A stretch of DNA of 64,000 bases, from positions 133,767 to 197,766 of the forward strand of contig NZ_JAQIVH010000042.1 in assembly GCF_028746185.1 (NCBI RefSeq), written 5' to 3'. Every line of letters begins with the position of its first letter. The first letter of the stretch is position 1. Positions 34,289 to 43,009 of this stretch are shown piece by piece. Source of the stretch: Paenibacillus_E qinlingensis. GTDB taxonomy: Bacteria > Bacillota > Bacilli > Paenibacillales > NBRC-103111. The translations under genes and the position numbers were made by a program. The notes below the pieces were generated by a model that worked only from the letters and a program-made list of their open reading frames with translations, was not told where the DNA came from and did not search any database.

Positions 34289-35323
34289 TTAGTTAACAAA
34301 ATAAATGGGATAATCAATTAAAGCTTGGATGCCCTTTTTACCTTGTATCTCAAAAGCTTTTTTCCCCTTGAGTATAATGTTCTGATGCTTTTCACGTAAG
34401 GTGTCATGGCTATTGTAAATTCTGCTTAACTGGACACGATTATAAATCTGTCCGAAATTTGGGAATAACTTCTCTTTTAACGGATTTACAAAATATCCAG
34501 GTTTGAAAAAAACATTAATAAACTTAAGTAGCTTTTCTATTGTCTTGCCATTTATGGTATCGTGTTTTGGATCAAACCTATCGTCAAGTTCCCGACCATG
34601 TAAATACTGACGGCATCGTTCGATATGCTGCTCAAGTGAATCCGACATTTGAACGGTTAATTGATATTCCTCTTCGTCAAGATCGTTAAAAATACGGAGA
34701 AGTAGCGTATACGCCTTTATATTTTCCAATTGACAATCCAAGTAATAAATGAAGTTTAGATAATCCAAATGACTCGGTTTATTGTCTAAATTAAATCTCT
34801 TTCTACATTCAACACGTTTTATCCAGAAATCTTCGTAGAAATCATAAAACAACCAGATTAAATCATTCACGGATTCGCTTTCTTTAAGCGATGCTATTTC
34901 AACTAACCGTAACTGCCATTTATCTTCATTGTTCTCCTGCTTGTATCTTTCTTCGGTTCTGTCGTAATAAAAACGGAAACTACGCGTTTTGTGGTAATCC
35001 GCCGAGGGCTTCATATATCGTGTGTCTTGCGGATTCAAATCTTGTTTTCCAAATTCCTGAATAATCTCGCAAGCGTCCCCATAATTAATGATCCGGTAAT
35101 CACAAAACATTGCTCCGAAGCCCAATGGTAGAATGCGATCATCTCGATAAACAGGGAAAATGACATATCCCTGTGTCAAATACTCCTTGGCAAAGCCAGG
35201 ACGAACATTCGCCTCGTCCAGCTTGAGCATTCTGCGAATACGACTATCACTGGAAAGATCTCGTTCTTTAATAATGAGTGGAGGACATTTCATTTTCTCT
35301 AATTCTTTCATAAATTGATACAA
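34289..35323 (-). CDS. Unrecognised protein next to the restriction operon
   Basis: About 344 residues from the TTG at 35323 (AAGGTGAT just upstream; ATG at 35311 is the alternative). It is soluble, rich in Tyr, Asp and Arg: 'EYLTQGYVIFPVYRDDRILPLGFGAMFCDYRIINYGDAC', 'NLDNKPSHLDYLNFIYYLDCQLENIKAYTLLLRIFNDLDEEEYQ', 'FGQIYNRVQLSRIYNSHDTLREKHQNIILKGKKAFEI'. No catalytic motif or HTH is clear. It is transcribed on the same strand as hsdMSR but has its own strong promoter, mirror-imaged to that of the RadC gene. It may be a defence accessory or regulator; I cannot assign it. Confidence 0.75.
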   Translation of the reverse strand: MYQFMKELEKMKCPPLIIKERDLSSDSRIRRMLKLDEANVRPGFAKEYLTQGYVIFPVYRDDRILPLGFGAMFCDYRIINYGDACEIIQEFGKQDLNPQDTRYMKPSADYHKTRSFRFYYDRTEERYKQENNEDKWQLRLVEIASLKESESVNDLIWLFYDFYEDFWIKRVECRKRFNLDNKPSHLDYLNFIYYLDCQLENIKAYTLLLRIFNDLDEEEYQLTVQMSDSLEQHIERCRQYLHGRELDDRFDPKHDTINGKTIEKLLKFINVFFKPGYFVNPLKEKLFPNFGQIYNRVQLSRIYNSHDTLREKHQNIILKGKKAFEIQGKKGIQALIDYPIYFVN

Positions 35324-35350
35324 CTTTATCACCTTCTTTTCTGTGCATAA

Positions 35351-35414
35351 ATGATAAAACCAAACGAGCGGTTGTCAATCTTTTTGTTGACAATCCTTCG
35401 TTTGGTTTTATAAT
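35351..35414. promoter_or_regulatory. Mirror-image divergent promoters on one palindrome
   Basis: Plus strand: TTGACA (35387-35392), 16 nt, TATAAT (35409-35414). Minus strand: TTGACA (35373-35378), 16 nt, TATCAT (35351-35356). The two are arms of an imperfect palindrome in which AAAACCAAACGA (35356-35367) pairs with TCGTTTGGTTTT (35398-35409), and GGTTGTCAA pairs with TTGACAATCC. A single repressor dimer could control both genes. Confidence 0.7.
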
Positions 35415-35554
35415 GCCAGCATATTATGGCTTGAATTGTCTTGGGAATTATTTCAAGGCAAGCTGTACCTGTTTTGCAATAGGTGTAGTGCGCCGCAGAT
35501 TTATGATCTGTGGATTTGACAAAGAAAATTATAATAATGGAGGATGCATAAAAG

Positions 35555-36025
35555 ATGCAACTTACTGAGCCTGAAAAAGTACAAAGAATGAAAAGATTGA
35601 GTGTCGTTAGCTTGAAAATGGTTAAGGAAACAACGCTATCCTATCGGTCAAACGTGATACGTAAGCCGCAGGATGCATTTGAAATCGCAAAAGATTTCAT
35701 CGGCGACGAAGATCGAGAGCATTGTATGTTAATTTGTTTGGATACCAAAAATAAAGTGAATGCAATCCAAACGATTGGAATCGGCAGCCTTAACGCCGCA
35801 ATTGTGCATCCGCGTGAGGTATTTAAAATCGCCATACTGAGTAACAGTGCCAGCATTATTTTTGCTCATAATCATCCGAGTTCGGATTGCACTCCTTCAC
35901 AGGAGGATATCAAAATCACGGAACGCATTAAACAAGCCGGTGAAATCATTGGAATTGATCTCTGCGACTCTATTATCGTTTCGGATGATAATTGCTACAG
36001 TATGAAGGAACATGGCTTTATATAA
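35555..36025 (+). CDS. RadC-family JAB/MPN (JAMM-motif) protein
   Basis: 156 residues, the JAB domain only; the N-terminal helix-hairpin-helix part of chromosomal RadC is missing. The metal motif is H105-x-H107-x10-D118 ('FAHNHPSSDCTPSQEDIKITERI'), and 'GIGSLNAAIVHPREVFKIAI' is the family core. Short RadC proteins of this kind are frequent on mobile elements and are suspected of roles in DNA processing or anti-restriction. The gene is driven by the strong promoter at 35387-35414; GGAGG precedes the ATG. Confidence 0.9.
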   Translation: MQLTEPEKVQRMKRLSVVSLKMVKETTLSYRSNVIRKPQDAFEIAKDFIGDEDREHCMLICLDTKNKVNAIQTIGIGSLNAAIVHPREVFKIAILSNSASIIFAHNHPSSDCTPSQEDIKITERIKQAGEIIGIDLCDSIIVSDDNCYSMKEHGFI

Positions 36026-36629
36026 GAAATTACTTGAGGGAACGTATCGTTCCTTCTCCTTTGAACATCTATTGGTCACCACGCCACGATAACCTTGTTG
36101 ATGCAAGGTTTGTAACAATGGGAGGCAATGCCTCTTGCTTTAGAGAAAGGTGTTCAACTGCTATAACAACAGCGTGTAGCCCTTAGAGGTTAGATGCTTT
36201 TTCGCATTGGTATGAAGTTTGTTCTCGACTGAAATCGGTTTTGTCGTAAAGCGACATAACCGGCACTTTCACCCCCTTTATCTGGCGTTGATGAAAAGTA
36301 TCGCGGCAGCGATATTTTTCATCAGGCAGGTAGAGGGGGTATCTTTGTCGTACTTTCGCATGGGAGCTTACGTTACGCTTATTCAATTAGTCGGAGATCT
36401 TTATTTCAATTGCGAATTGATATGGGACGATCAGACTTGCGAATTTTATATTGAGTGACACGCATGATAGGCTGATTAGCATCGCGAATTTGTATGTTTC
36501 GCGGCTTTCGCGAGAAACCATGCCCGTAGAGGCTCCATGTCGAATCGCTTTGCCGCAGAGGTTTAGGACGTAAATTAACACAAGCGTTCATTTGCTGTTA
36601 TAATTCCAGCGAAATGAGGTGATTGTGTT
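36026..36629. other. 600-bp non-coding interval of the island
   Basis: It holds several weak frames on both strands, none with a ribosome site and family resemblance together, and the large hairpin at 36272-36339. It could contain an origin or a regulatory RNA. Confidence 0.5.
36272..36339. repeat. Large imperfect hairpin
   Basis: CCCCCT...TGATGAAAA-TATCGC / GGCA / GCGATATTTTTCATCA...AGGGGG. Arms of about 30 nt with a few bulges and a 4-nt loop. It is a candidate single-strand origin, recombination site or structured RNA on an element that encodes its own replication proteins. Confidence 0.6.
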
Positions 36630-37865
36630 ATGAAACAAGACAAGCTAATACAGGCGCTATCAGATCAGCCTAAATATGAAGGAAAATATTTTTCCGGACG
36701 CAAAAAACGAACCAAGCCTAAAAAACATTTCGAAATATCAGATAAACAGCGTAAAATCGACCATCTATCGAGCAAGCGTCGTCATGCGTTGCTCCGATTA
36801 CATGCTGATTTGGATAAGCTCTTAATCGCTAACTCGAAAGTCACACGCTACTCAGACGGTAAACAAACCAAGCATCATGCCAAAAAAGGCGGTAACGGCA
36901 ACCTCGGGGTTGAAGGTATTTGGTCATCCATTACCTATGAACGCTACAAAAAGTCATGCAAAACTTTTTTGAAATATTGCTTCGATAATTTCGAAAACGT
37001 AAACCAGGTACGGGATATCAAACCCCGCATGCTAGGTCAATTTATAAACTCATTACTCGAAAAAGATAGATCGGCTAAAACCATCTCCGCTTATGTAAGT
37101 GCTATTCAAAAAATGGCTGAATCGGCTGTCAAAGTCGGCATCAAGGGGCATGCTCGTTTAGTTAATGAAAAGCATCGACAGATGATACCAATCGCTCGGA
37201 AGGCAGAACGACGGCGCGGCAGCGTCGGAGGCGTGGGTTATTCGCTACGGGAAGCACAAGTAATCGTCAAGCAATGCGGTAAGCATTACAGCATATACGA
37301 GCAAGCCTTGCTAGAGCTCTTGTTGTATTCATGCCCCCGAATAAGCGAAGTATTAAAAATATCGTTTGATCAAATCGACTTCGAGAACAAATGCATCGTA
37401 ATGAACAAAAAAAATCAAAACAAAAATAATCGCCCTCGCCTAATCCCCGTACCGGAATCCACCCTTCAAAAGCTCAAAATGATAGAGGCTTACCTACCCA
37501 GCCCACAAACCAATATATGGGGTCATCGAATGACGGAAAAGCACATTCGCCAGCTCGTCAAAAGCTGCGTAAGCTATGGAAAGGTCGGCAAATATTGCGG
37601 AGTACATGATTTTCGAAAGGCAGGGCTACAATGGCATACAAAGCGGTTGCAAAAATGGAGTAAAGAGCAGTTGGTCAAAGAAATAATGCAATTTGTCGGC
37701 GTCGATCCAAAGCTAAATCCATTAATCAAAAGGGATGGCTTACTCGAGCATAAATATAAGTCGAGGTCGTTACTGAAACGTCAAAAGCGATGGCTGATCA
37801 ATCAATATTGCGCGCAGCTGCTAGGGCACTCGAGGAATGACTCCAGTTATCCATACCGAAGATAA
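36630..37865 (+). CDS. Second tyrosine recombinase of the island
   Basis: 411 residues. A basic N-terminus (residues 20-60), a SAM-like core-binding domain ('RYKKSCKTFLKYCFDNF...KTISAYVSAIQKMAESAV') and a catalytic domain with Arg237 (CPRISEVL), His326-x-x-Arg329 (HDFR), His400 (LLGHSR) and Tyr407 or Tyr409 at the extreme C-terminus. The gap between HxxR and the second His is about 70 residues, longer than usual. It is not beside an att site, so it may act in dimer resolution, inversion or another transposition event. GAGGTGATTG precedes the ATG; a terminator follows. Confidence 0.85.
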   Translation: MKQDKLIQALSDQPKYEGKYFSGRKKRTKPKKHFEISDKQRKIDHLSSKRRHALLRLHADLDKLLIANSKVTRYSDGKQTKHHAKKGGNGNLGVEGIWSSITYERYKKSCKTFLKYCFDNFENVNQVRDIKPRMLGQFINSLLEKDRSAKTISAYVSAIQKMAESAVKVGIKGHARLVNEKHRQMIPIARKAERRRGSVGGVGYSLREAQVIVKQCGKHYSIYEQALLELLLYSCPRISEVLKISFDQIDFENKCIVMNKKNQNKNNRPRLIPVPESTLQKLKMIEAYLPSPQTNIWGHRMTEKHIRQLVKSCVSYGKVGKYCGVHDFRKAGLQWHTKRLQKWSKEQLVKEIMQFVGVDPKLNPLIKRDGLLEHKYKSRSLLKRQKRWLINQYCAQLLGHSRNDSSYPYRR

Positions 37866-37876
37866 TAATCATTTTT

Positions 37877-37905
37877 ATGCCATCCGTTTTTGATGGCATT
37901 TTTTT
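37877..37905 (+). terminator. Terminator after the second recombinase
   Basis: ATGCCATC / loop / GATGGCAT followed by TTTTTT. Confidence 0.85.
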
Positions 37906-37982
37906 CACCTCCAAAGCAGCCCAAAGAAAAAAATCTGATTTCAAAAAAGGATTATTTAATTTCCGGCTCAACTATAAGGTCA

Positions 37983-38002
37983 GATGGTCAGAAATGACCA
38001 TC
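37983..38002. promoter_or_regulatory. Perfect palindrome, probable RHH operator
   Basis: GATGGTCAGAAATGACCATC has perfect 8-bp arms and a GAAA centre. It sits just downstream of TATAAG (37973-37978) and 20 bp before the RHH start codon, ideal for autorepression of the replication operon. Confidence 0.6.
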
Positions 38003-38021
38003 AAACAAGGGGGTATAAAAA

Positions 38022-38183
38022 ATGTCAAAACAAAGACAGCAACAGCCGCAAATCAAATTTTATGCAAGCAGCGACGAAACAAAAAAAGCATTCAAAGTAT
38101 TTTGCGCCCGTAAAGGGCTTTCCATCCAACAAGTGCTTGAAGCTTATATGATGCAACTATTGGACAAGGGGGATGCCGAATAA
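38022..38183 (+). CDS. Small ribbon-helix-helix-like DNA-binding protein
   Basis: 53 residues. ATG with AAGGGGG 8 bases upstream. After a Gln-rich start (SKQRQQQPQ) comes a beta strand (IKFYAS), then helix-turn-helix 'DETKKAFKVFCARKGLSIQQVLEAYMMQLLDKGDAE', the pattern of Arc/MetJ/ParD or CopG proteins. Its stop overlaps the next gene's ATG (TAATG), so it is the first gene of the replication operon and probably its copy-number or autoregulatory repressor acting at the palindrome 37983-38002. The assignment rests on pattern only. Confidence 0.7.
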   Translation: MSKQRQQQPQIKFYASSDETKKAFKVFCARKGLSIQQVLEAYMMQLLDKGDAE

Positions 38184-39205
38184 TGAATTCACTCTCCAAT
38201 AAGTTACTTCTCGACGAGCATCCGTTACTCATCCTGCCTTCGCTTGCTTTTATTATCGGATTAAATGAAAGCATTGTGCTCCAACAAATGCACTACTGGC
38301 TTCAGAAAAGCAGGAACCACCGCGACGGACGGATGTGGGTGTATAACACGTATGAGGGTTGGCATGAGCAATTTCGTTTTTGGTCCATCAGCAAAATTAG
38401 ACGGATTATCGGCAATCTCGAGAAGGCGGGTATCGTCATCACCGGAAATTATAATCAGCTCAAAATCGACAACACCAAATGGTACAGCATCGATTACGAC
38501 AAGTTAAATCTACTGGTCAGATCACCTGCTCAAAATGAACAGACGGAGCCTTCAATTTGGACAGACGAGCAGTTCAACATGGTCATGCCATTACCAAAGA
38601 CTTCTTCAGATACTACAACAGATATAGGAATCAAGAATACTTTGTATTCTTCGCCAAGCAACGAAGACAAACAGCAGCATCGTAAATCGCAGAAAAACCA
38701 ATCGCCAACAGGAGTTGGTTCCTCAGCCGCCGTCCTGACCTATATCTCGTCTATCGGTTCAAAAGGCGAATACGCTTTGACGAAAAAAGCTGTTCAGTTG
38801 CTAGAAACCAATACATCAGCGAAACAGGCTTTCGTTGCCTTAATATCAGCAAATGGTTGGAAGCATTATACAACAAAAACGCAACGTGACAGCATGTTAA
38901 AGATCCTCTCAACCTATATAAATGTGTTTGGTTGCTTTCCCACAGATGATGAGCTGATCTGGCTTGACGATATGCGCTCTAGCGATGCCATTTATAAGCC
39001 AAAAACAATTCGCAGCGCCATATATCTAGCGAAGTCGGATGAACATGAGCTGCTGAATCCTGATTTCCACGGCTATGTGACAGAAGCTCATAAGCGTTTA
39101 ATGAGCTACATTCCTGCTGACAAAATCAGCAAGAGCAAAAAGAAAGTTGTTCAGGATCATTCAAGTCCCAGTGATTTTGCAACAACTACCGGCTTATTCG
39201 AATAG
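38183..39205 (+). CDS. Winged-helix replication initiator-like protein
   Basis: 340 residues. Residues 1-110 ('LLDEHPLLILPSLAFIIGLNESIVLQQMHYWLQKS...WVYNTYEGWHEQFRFWSISKIRRIIGNLEKAGIVITGNYN') match the N-terminal winged helix of phage and ICE replication proteins related to DnaD/RepA. A Ser/Gln-rich linker (about 150-180) and a C-terminal helical domain follow. It should bind the element's origin and recruit the DnaC-like and DnaB-like proteins encoded next. Overlaps the RHH gene by one base. The downstream loader starts 9 bp later. Confidence 0.88.
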   Translation: MNSLSNKLLLDEHPLLILPSLAFIIGLNESIVLQQMHYWLQKSRNHRDGRMWVYNTYEGWHEQFRFWSISKIRRIIGNLEKAGIVITGNYNQLKIDNTKWYSIDYDKLNLLVRSPAQNEQTEPSIWTDEQFNMVMPLPKTSSDTTTDIGIKNTLYSSPSNEDKQQHRKSQKNQSPTGVGSSAAVLTYISSIGSKGEYALTKKAVQLLETNTSAKQAFVALISANGWKHYTTKTQRDSMLKILSTYINVFGCFPTDDELIWLDDMRSSDAIYKPKTIRSAIYLAKSDEHELLNPDFHGYVTEAHKRLMSYIPADKISKSKKKVVQDHSSPSDFATTTGLFE

Positions 39206-39214
39206 GAGGACAAT

Positions 39215-39928
39215 ATGAATACGAAATGTATAATTGAGAACCCGGCTTGTGATGGCTTAGGTCAAATCATAATTGACGGAGATGTTTACGACTTTTGTTC
39301 CTGCACTGATATTCACAAGGCATATGAGCTTTACAAGCAATCCGGAGCAGAGATAAGTCACATGCTCTTTCCATCCCAACTGACACATAATCCGGTCATT
39401 CAAACACAGGTTGCAAAGCCAATACGACTCCTTGATCTATTGGAAATCCACGACCGCGAGTTGAAACACATGATTGACCACCGCTGGCATCTGATCTTTA
39501 TATCTGATACGGGCTATGGAAAAACACAGTACGTGTCCACCTTGCTTCTAATGGCTGCATATCGTAAGTATAGGAGCATCTTTATCGATTTGCGTAAAAT
39601 ACGTGAATGGCTGAAGGACAAAAACGCTAAGCCAATAATTGAAGCAAAGTTAGCTGAAGCGGATATTATCGTGCTTGATGATATAGGCGTAGAAAATTAT
39701 CAGGACTTCGAGTATATGAGCGTCATGAATAAGCTAGACTCCATTATTCGCACGCATAAAGGCTTGTTAATTGTTACAAGTAACTACAAAATTGCGGATA
39801 TGAAGAAAGCATATCTGAACACAAGAATTCCTGACGCGTTATTGAAAGGCGATACCAAAATATACGCCTTTCTGGAAAGCAATTTGCGGCAGCGCAAATC
39901 AGATCCAAAAATTGATCAGATTCCATAA
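39215..39928 (+). CDS. DnaC/DnaI-like helicase loader ATPase
   Basis: 237 residues. The N-terminus has C5, C12, C28 and C30, a possible zinc site. The AAA+ core has Walker A SDTGYGKT (97-104) and Walker B IIVLDDIG (151-158), then 'LDSIIRTHKGLLIVTSNYKIADMKK' (sensor 1) and 'NTRIPDALLKGDTKIYAFLESNLRQ' (box VII/Arg-finger region). It loads the neighbouring DnaB-like helicase at the initiator-bound origin. AGGAGGACAAT precedes the ATG. Confidence 0.9.
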   Translation: MNTKCIIENPACDGLGQIIIDGDVYDFCSCTDIHKAYELYKQSGAEISHMLFPSQLTHNPVIQTQVAKPIRLLDLLEIHDRELKHMIDHRWHLIFISDTGYGKTQYVSTLLLMAAYRKYRSIFIDLRKIREWLKDKNAKPIIEAKLAEADIIVLDDIGVENYQDFEYMSVMNKLDSIIRTHKGLLIVTSNYKIADMKKAYLNTRIPDALLKGDTKIYAFLESNLRQRKSDPKIDQIP

Positions 39929-39948
39929 ATCATACGGGGGGATACACA

Positions 39949-41415
39949 ATGAAAAGAGAGAAGATAGAAGTTGGAATTTTGAAGGGATTATGTGCGAATT
40001 TGAGGCTATGGAAGACGCTTCTACAGAATAACATTACCGAACTAGATTTTACCGATCCGGTTCGTCAATCTGTCTTTCGAATTTGCAGCATAATGAAATT
40101 AAATGGCAAGCTAACTACTGAAATGGTACAACGGCTGGCTGTAAATGAGTCTGATGCAAACAATATTGTTACAACCTATATTGCGAACCAAGCTCCTGAA
40201 CATGAAGAAAACTTCAAGCTTTTCGTAATTGATCTAACCAAAATCAAACGGCAACAACAGCATGAAGCACTTAAGCGGGAATACATAGGAAAGCGAAACA
40301 AAGCAACTGACAAAGAAAGCGTCGATCTGGAATTTGCCAGAAAGCTATTAGCCATCAAAGATACGAACATCCTCTTTGAAAACACATCCGCTGAGGAAAT
40401 CATAGCGGAGCATTATAAGCAAGAGAAGAGAAAACAAGCTATACCTACATTTCTTAAAGAGCTTGATCAGCATTGCAAGTTCTATCGTGGCGAACCCAAC
40501 GTAATCGCAGCCGGTTCAGGCGTCGGTAAAACCACAACAATGGTCAATTGTGCCGCGAAAGCAGCAGAAGCCGGTTATAAGGTTCTTATTTTGACACAAG
40601 AGATGGATGCTTTGAACCTTGTTTTCAAAGCACTAGCTATCATTTCTGGAAAGGAAGAAGCGTATTGGCGGCTTGAAAACAGATTAGATGACGCCCCTGA
40701 GAATTTTGTGTTAACCAAGGAAAATGCCATCCAGTTGCTATCGCATTTTTTTAACGGAAGACTTGTGCTGGAGAATCAAATATTATCGGCTGAGAAGCTA
40801 TGTCATCGGCTGGAATATGCTGAGGAGCAAGGCTTTGATCTCGTATTTTACGATTACTTCCAATTATGCAAAGCTGAAAAGCCGAAAGCCAATGGTGATT
40901 ACGAACGATATGCTGAAGTATCCGATATGATTCGGCAATGCGTTAAAGGCAAGGGTCTTGCATTCGTATGGCTTTCGCAGATTACTGCGGATTTGCACGA
41001 TCCAGGCAATAGCAAATTGAAGAACACATCCAAATTAAAAGACGATGCCGCATCTGTCCTCATCATGTATAAAAAGAAATCAGATCCGCTTCTTCCAGGC
41101 ATCCATCCGAATTTGTATTGCTACATAAACAAAAACAGATACGGTATCAAGGATCTCGAATTGCCCTTTCCTTTTGATTACAAGCGGCAGCGAATTGGGA
41201 GCTATAGCTTTTCCGATATAAACGAGCGTGCCCGAAGCCGAATCCTAGCCCCAACGGCGCTGGATTTATTTGATAAACGAATCAAAATTGGTTTACCGAT
41301 TTTCGACGAAAACATGAATGTAGTCCCGCCATTTAAGTCAACAGGTAGCGAAGAATATCATGCTTTCGCCATCTCGCCGAAAGCCGGTGAATCAATTGAG
41401 GTGTACATTCCATGA
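39949..41415 (+). CDS. DnaB-like replicative helicase
   Basis: 488 residues. The N-terminal helical domain (1-150: 'DFTDPVRQSVFRICSIMKLNGKLTTEMV') and RecA-like core with Walker A GSGVGKTT (189-196), 'VLILTQEMDALNL', Walker B 'FDLVFYDYFQL' and 'KGLAFVWLSQITADLH'. It unwinds DNA at the element's fork. Compared with host DnaB (about 440-460 residues) it has a longer C-terminal tail ending 'PKAGESIEVYIP'. Its stop overlaps the next small gene (ATGA). Confidence 0.9.
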   Translation: MKREKIEVGILKGLCANLRLWKTLLQNNITELDFTDPVRQSVFRICSIMKLNGKLTTEMVQRLAVNESDANNIVTTYIANQAPEHEENFKLFVIDLTKIKRQQQHEALKREYIGKRNKATDKESVDLEFARKLLAIKDTNILFENTSAEEIIAEHYKQEKRKQAIPTFLKELDQHCKFYRGEPNVIAAGSGVGKTTTMVNCAAKAAEAGYKVLILTQEMDALNLVFKALAIISGKEEAYWRLENRLDDAPENFVLTKENAIQLLSHFFNGRLVLENQILSAEKLCHRLEYAEEQGFDLVFYDYFQLCKAEKPKANGDYERYAEVSDMIRQCVKGKGLAFVWLSQITADLHDPGNSKLKNTSKLKDDAASVLIMYKKKSDPLLPGIHPNLYCYINKNRYGIKDLELPFPFDYKRQRIGSYSFSDINERARSRILAPTALDLFDKRIKIGLPIFDENMNVVPPFKSTGSEEYHAFAISPKAGESIEVYIP

Positions 41416-41594
41416 AATATAAGCTGGAATTTAAAGAAATGTTTCGTAACGGCGAAACGTGGATATGTCTTGTTAAAACTGAAGATGAAACCGATCCTCA
41501 CCTTTGGCTTACGGAGCAATTAAATCGTCAATTTCCGGAATTGGATTTGAAGAAAGACAAAATCCTGGAATGGATCAAACGCATTGAAAAGTAA
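41412..41594 (+). CDS. Small unknown protein at the end of the replication operon
   Basis: 60 residues, start overlapping the helicase stop by 4 bp, so translation is coupled. 'KYKLEFKEMFRNGETWICLVKTEDETDPHLWLTEQLNRQFPELDLKKDKILEWIKRIEK' is a mixed beta/alpha domain with acidic centre. No family recognised. It is followed by the operon terminator. Confidence 0.6.
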   Translation: MKYKLEFKEMFRNGETWICLVKTEDETDPHLWLTEQLNRQFPELDLKKDKILEWIKRIEK

Positions 41595-41642
41595 TTTCAA
41601 ACATGAGCTCTAATGGTTTTCATTTTCGTTTTTTATTTTCAC

Positions 41643-41692
41643 AAGCCAAGAAGCAGCCGTGGCAATATTGTCTCGGCTGCTTCTTGGCTTAA
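41643..41692. terminator. Strong hairpin terminator of the replication operon
   Basis: AAGCCAAGAAGCAGCCG (41643-41659) and its perfect complement (41674-41690), 17 bp with a 14-nt loop, about 50 bp after the last stop. Confidence 0.8.
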
Positions 41693-41699
41693 TATTCGT

Positions 41700-42190
41700 T
41701 CTCAACACGAGCAGTATTATAAATCATCTGCAACCGGTTGCCCGCGCAAGACCAAGCTTCCTTTCTTCAAATGTAAAAAATAACAATTCTTCTAAGTTAT
41801 AAAAATATATTTTTACGATCTTCATGCTACCAAACGTGATGTAATTTGCACCATTAATACCAAATACTACTATTTAATGCGATATTATCTATTTTCATTT
41901 GTGGAATGTCACAAAAATATTGGTAACTTATGGATTTGTATTAAGGCTTACAAGTAACATCAATATATAGTCAAATATCCAGGATTATCAAAAATATATT
42001 TATTGGCAGAATTACAGATTCAAAAAATATAAAAAAATATATCATCCATAAATTTCGTTATTGCATTTTTTAAACTAAATATATTTATCAATGATCTTTA
42101 CATTATCATTTTTGCTTTGTAAATTCCTCTAAGACTAAAGAGCATTTGGCTTTCGTATGATATACCTTGTCAGTCGCGACGACACAATAC
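41700..42190. other. AT-rich repeat region, candidate replication origin
   Basis: About 490 bp with no gene and very high AT. AAATATATTTAT occurs exactly at 41992-42003 and 42077-42088, with AAATATATTTTT at 41803-41814; many near copies lie between. The position between the replication operon and the excisionase suggests an origin or unwinding region of the excised form. Confidence 0.45.
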
Positions 42191-42212
42191 ACTTTAACTG
42201 GAGGACATAACG

Positions 42213-42422
42213 TTGGGAAAAAACATTAACAAATTTCTGAACTCAGAGGCACTTCCTGACGCGATGAGCGTTGACGATATGAAACGCTACCTTGGGATCG
42301 GTAGAGTACAAGCATATGAACAGATCAAGAAGAATGATTTTCATTATGTGAAAATTGGTCGCAGTATTCGAATCAGTAAGAAGGCATTTCTTCAATGGTT
42401 TGATGGTCAAGACACATCTTAA
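42213..42422 (+). CDS. Excisionase / AlpA-like DNA-binding protein
   Basis: 69 residues from a TTG at 42213 with GGAGG 9 bases upstream. 'MSVDDMKRYLGIGRVQAYEQIKKNDFHYVKIGRSIRISKKAFLQWF' is the MerR-like winged helix of excisionase-family (HTH_17) proteins. It should bend att DNA and favour excision with the integrase at 43010-44203. It may also control genes of the element. Confidence 0.85.
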   Translation: MGKNINKFLNSEALPDAMSVDDMKRYLGIGRVQAYEQIKKNDFHYVKIGRSIRISKKAFLQWFDGQDTS

Positions 42423-42609
42423 TAAGGGAAGATCGGAAAATGGAATAAATTAGTTGACATTGATCCATTGCCGATTATCATATGCAAAATGCTTAATTTG
42501 TTCATTGTTCAGACGGTGTAACAAGCTTTGTTTATTTCACATTAAGCAAAGTGCTAATCGGATGTTCAGATCCGGTAATCAAACAAAAACAAATAACGGA
42601 GGAATGAAA

Positions 42610-42987
42610 ATGTTTTTTGTAAACGAAGAACATGAATGCAATTTTTGCCAGTTGTTACGGAAATATCCTAGGGCTCAATCCGATTCACAATACCTATCAG
42701 GAATTTATATCGTAGCTCACCCTGTCATATTCGATTTCTGTAGGCAAGATCCGGTTGTTCGGGGAATTGGTCCGTATGATTGGTTCTTTGAGAAATCGAG
42801 CAAACCTGGACTTTCCGGCGGTTTCAGTCTCTTGTGCCAAGCTGGACTATGTATTTACAACGATTATCATGAATTTTCCCTTTATGAGGCATTAGGAAAT
42901 TGGGGTGATGAATTATTCAACGTTTTCACTCAAGCTTGTATGCTTGTGCGTTGTGATCCAATTTTGTTCGATGAACAATTTTTTTAA
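42610..42987 (+). CDS. DUF6075-like small protein
   Basis: 125 residues from the ATG at 42610 (ACGGAGG with 7-nt spacing); the frame extends upstream without a ribosome site. 'FFVNEEHECNFCQLLRKYPRAQSDSQYLSGIYIVAHPVIFDFCR' and 'FSLYEALGNWGDELFNVFTQACMLVRCDP' resemble short proteins annotated DUF6075/DUF2538, common on Firmicutes mobile elements (from memory). Role unknown. It lies between excisionase and integrase, 22 bp from the latter, so probably co-transcribed. Confidence 0.65.
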   Translation: MFFVNEEHECNFCQLLRKYPRAQSDSQYLSGIYIVAHPVIFDFCRQDPVVRGIGPYDWFFEKSSKPGLSGGFSLLCQAGLCIYNDYHEFSLYEALGNWGDELFNVFTQACMLVRCDPILFDEQFF

Positions 42988-43009
42988 TTGGAAGGAAGCG
43001 TGAAAACTG

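Noticed and set aside
36219..36458. 79-residue gene in the island gap
   Set aside because: It reads through the large hairpin, has no ribosome site and no known relatives.
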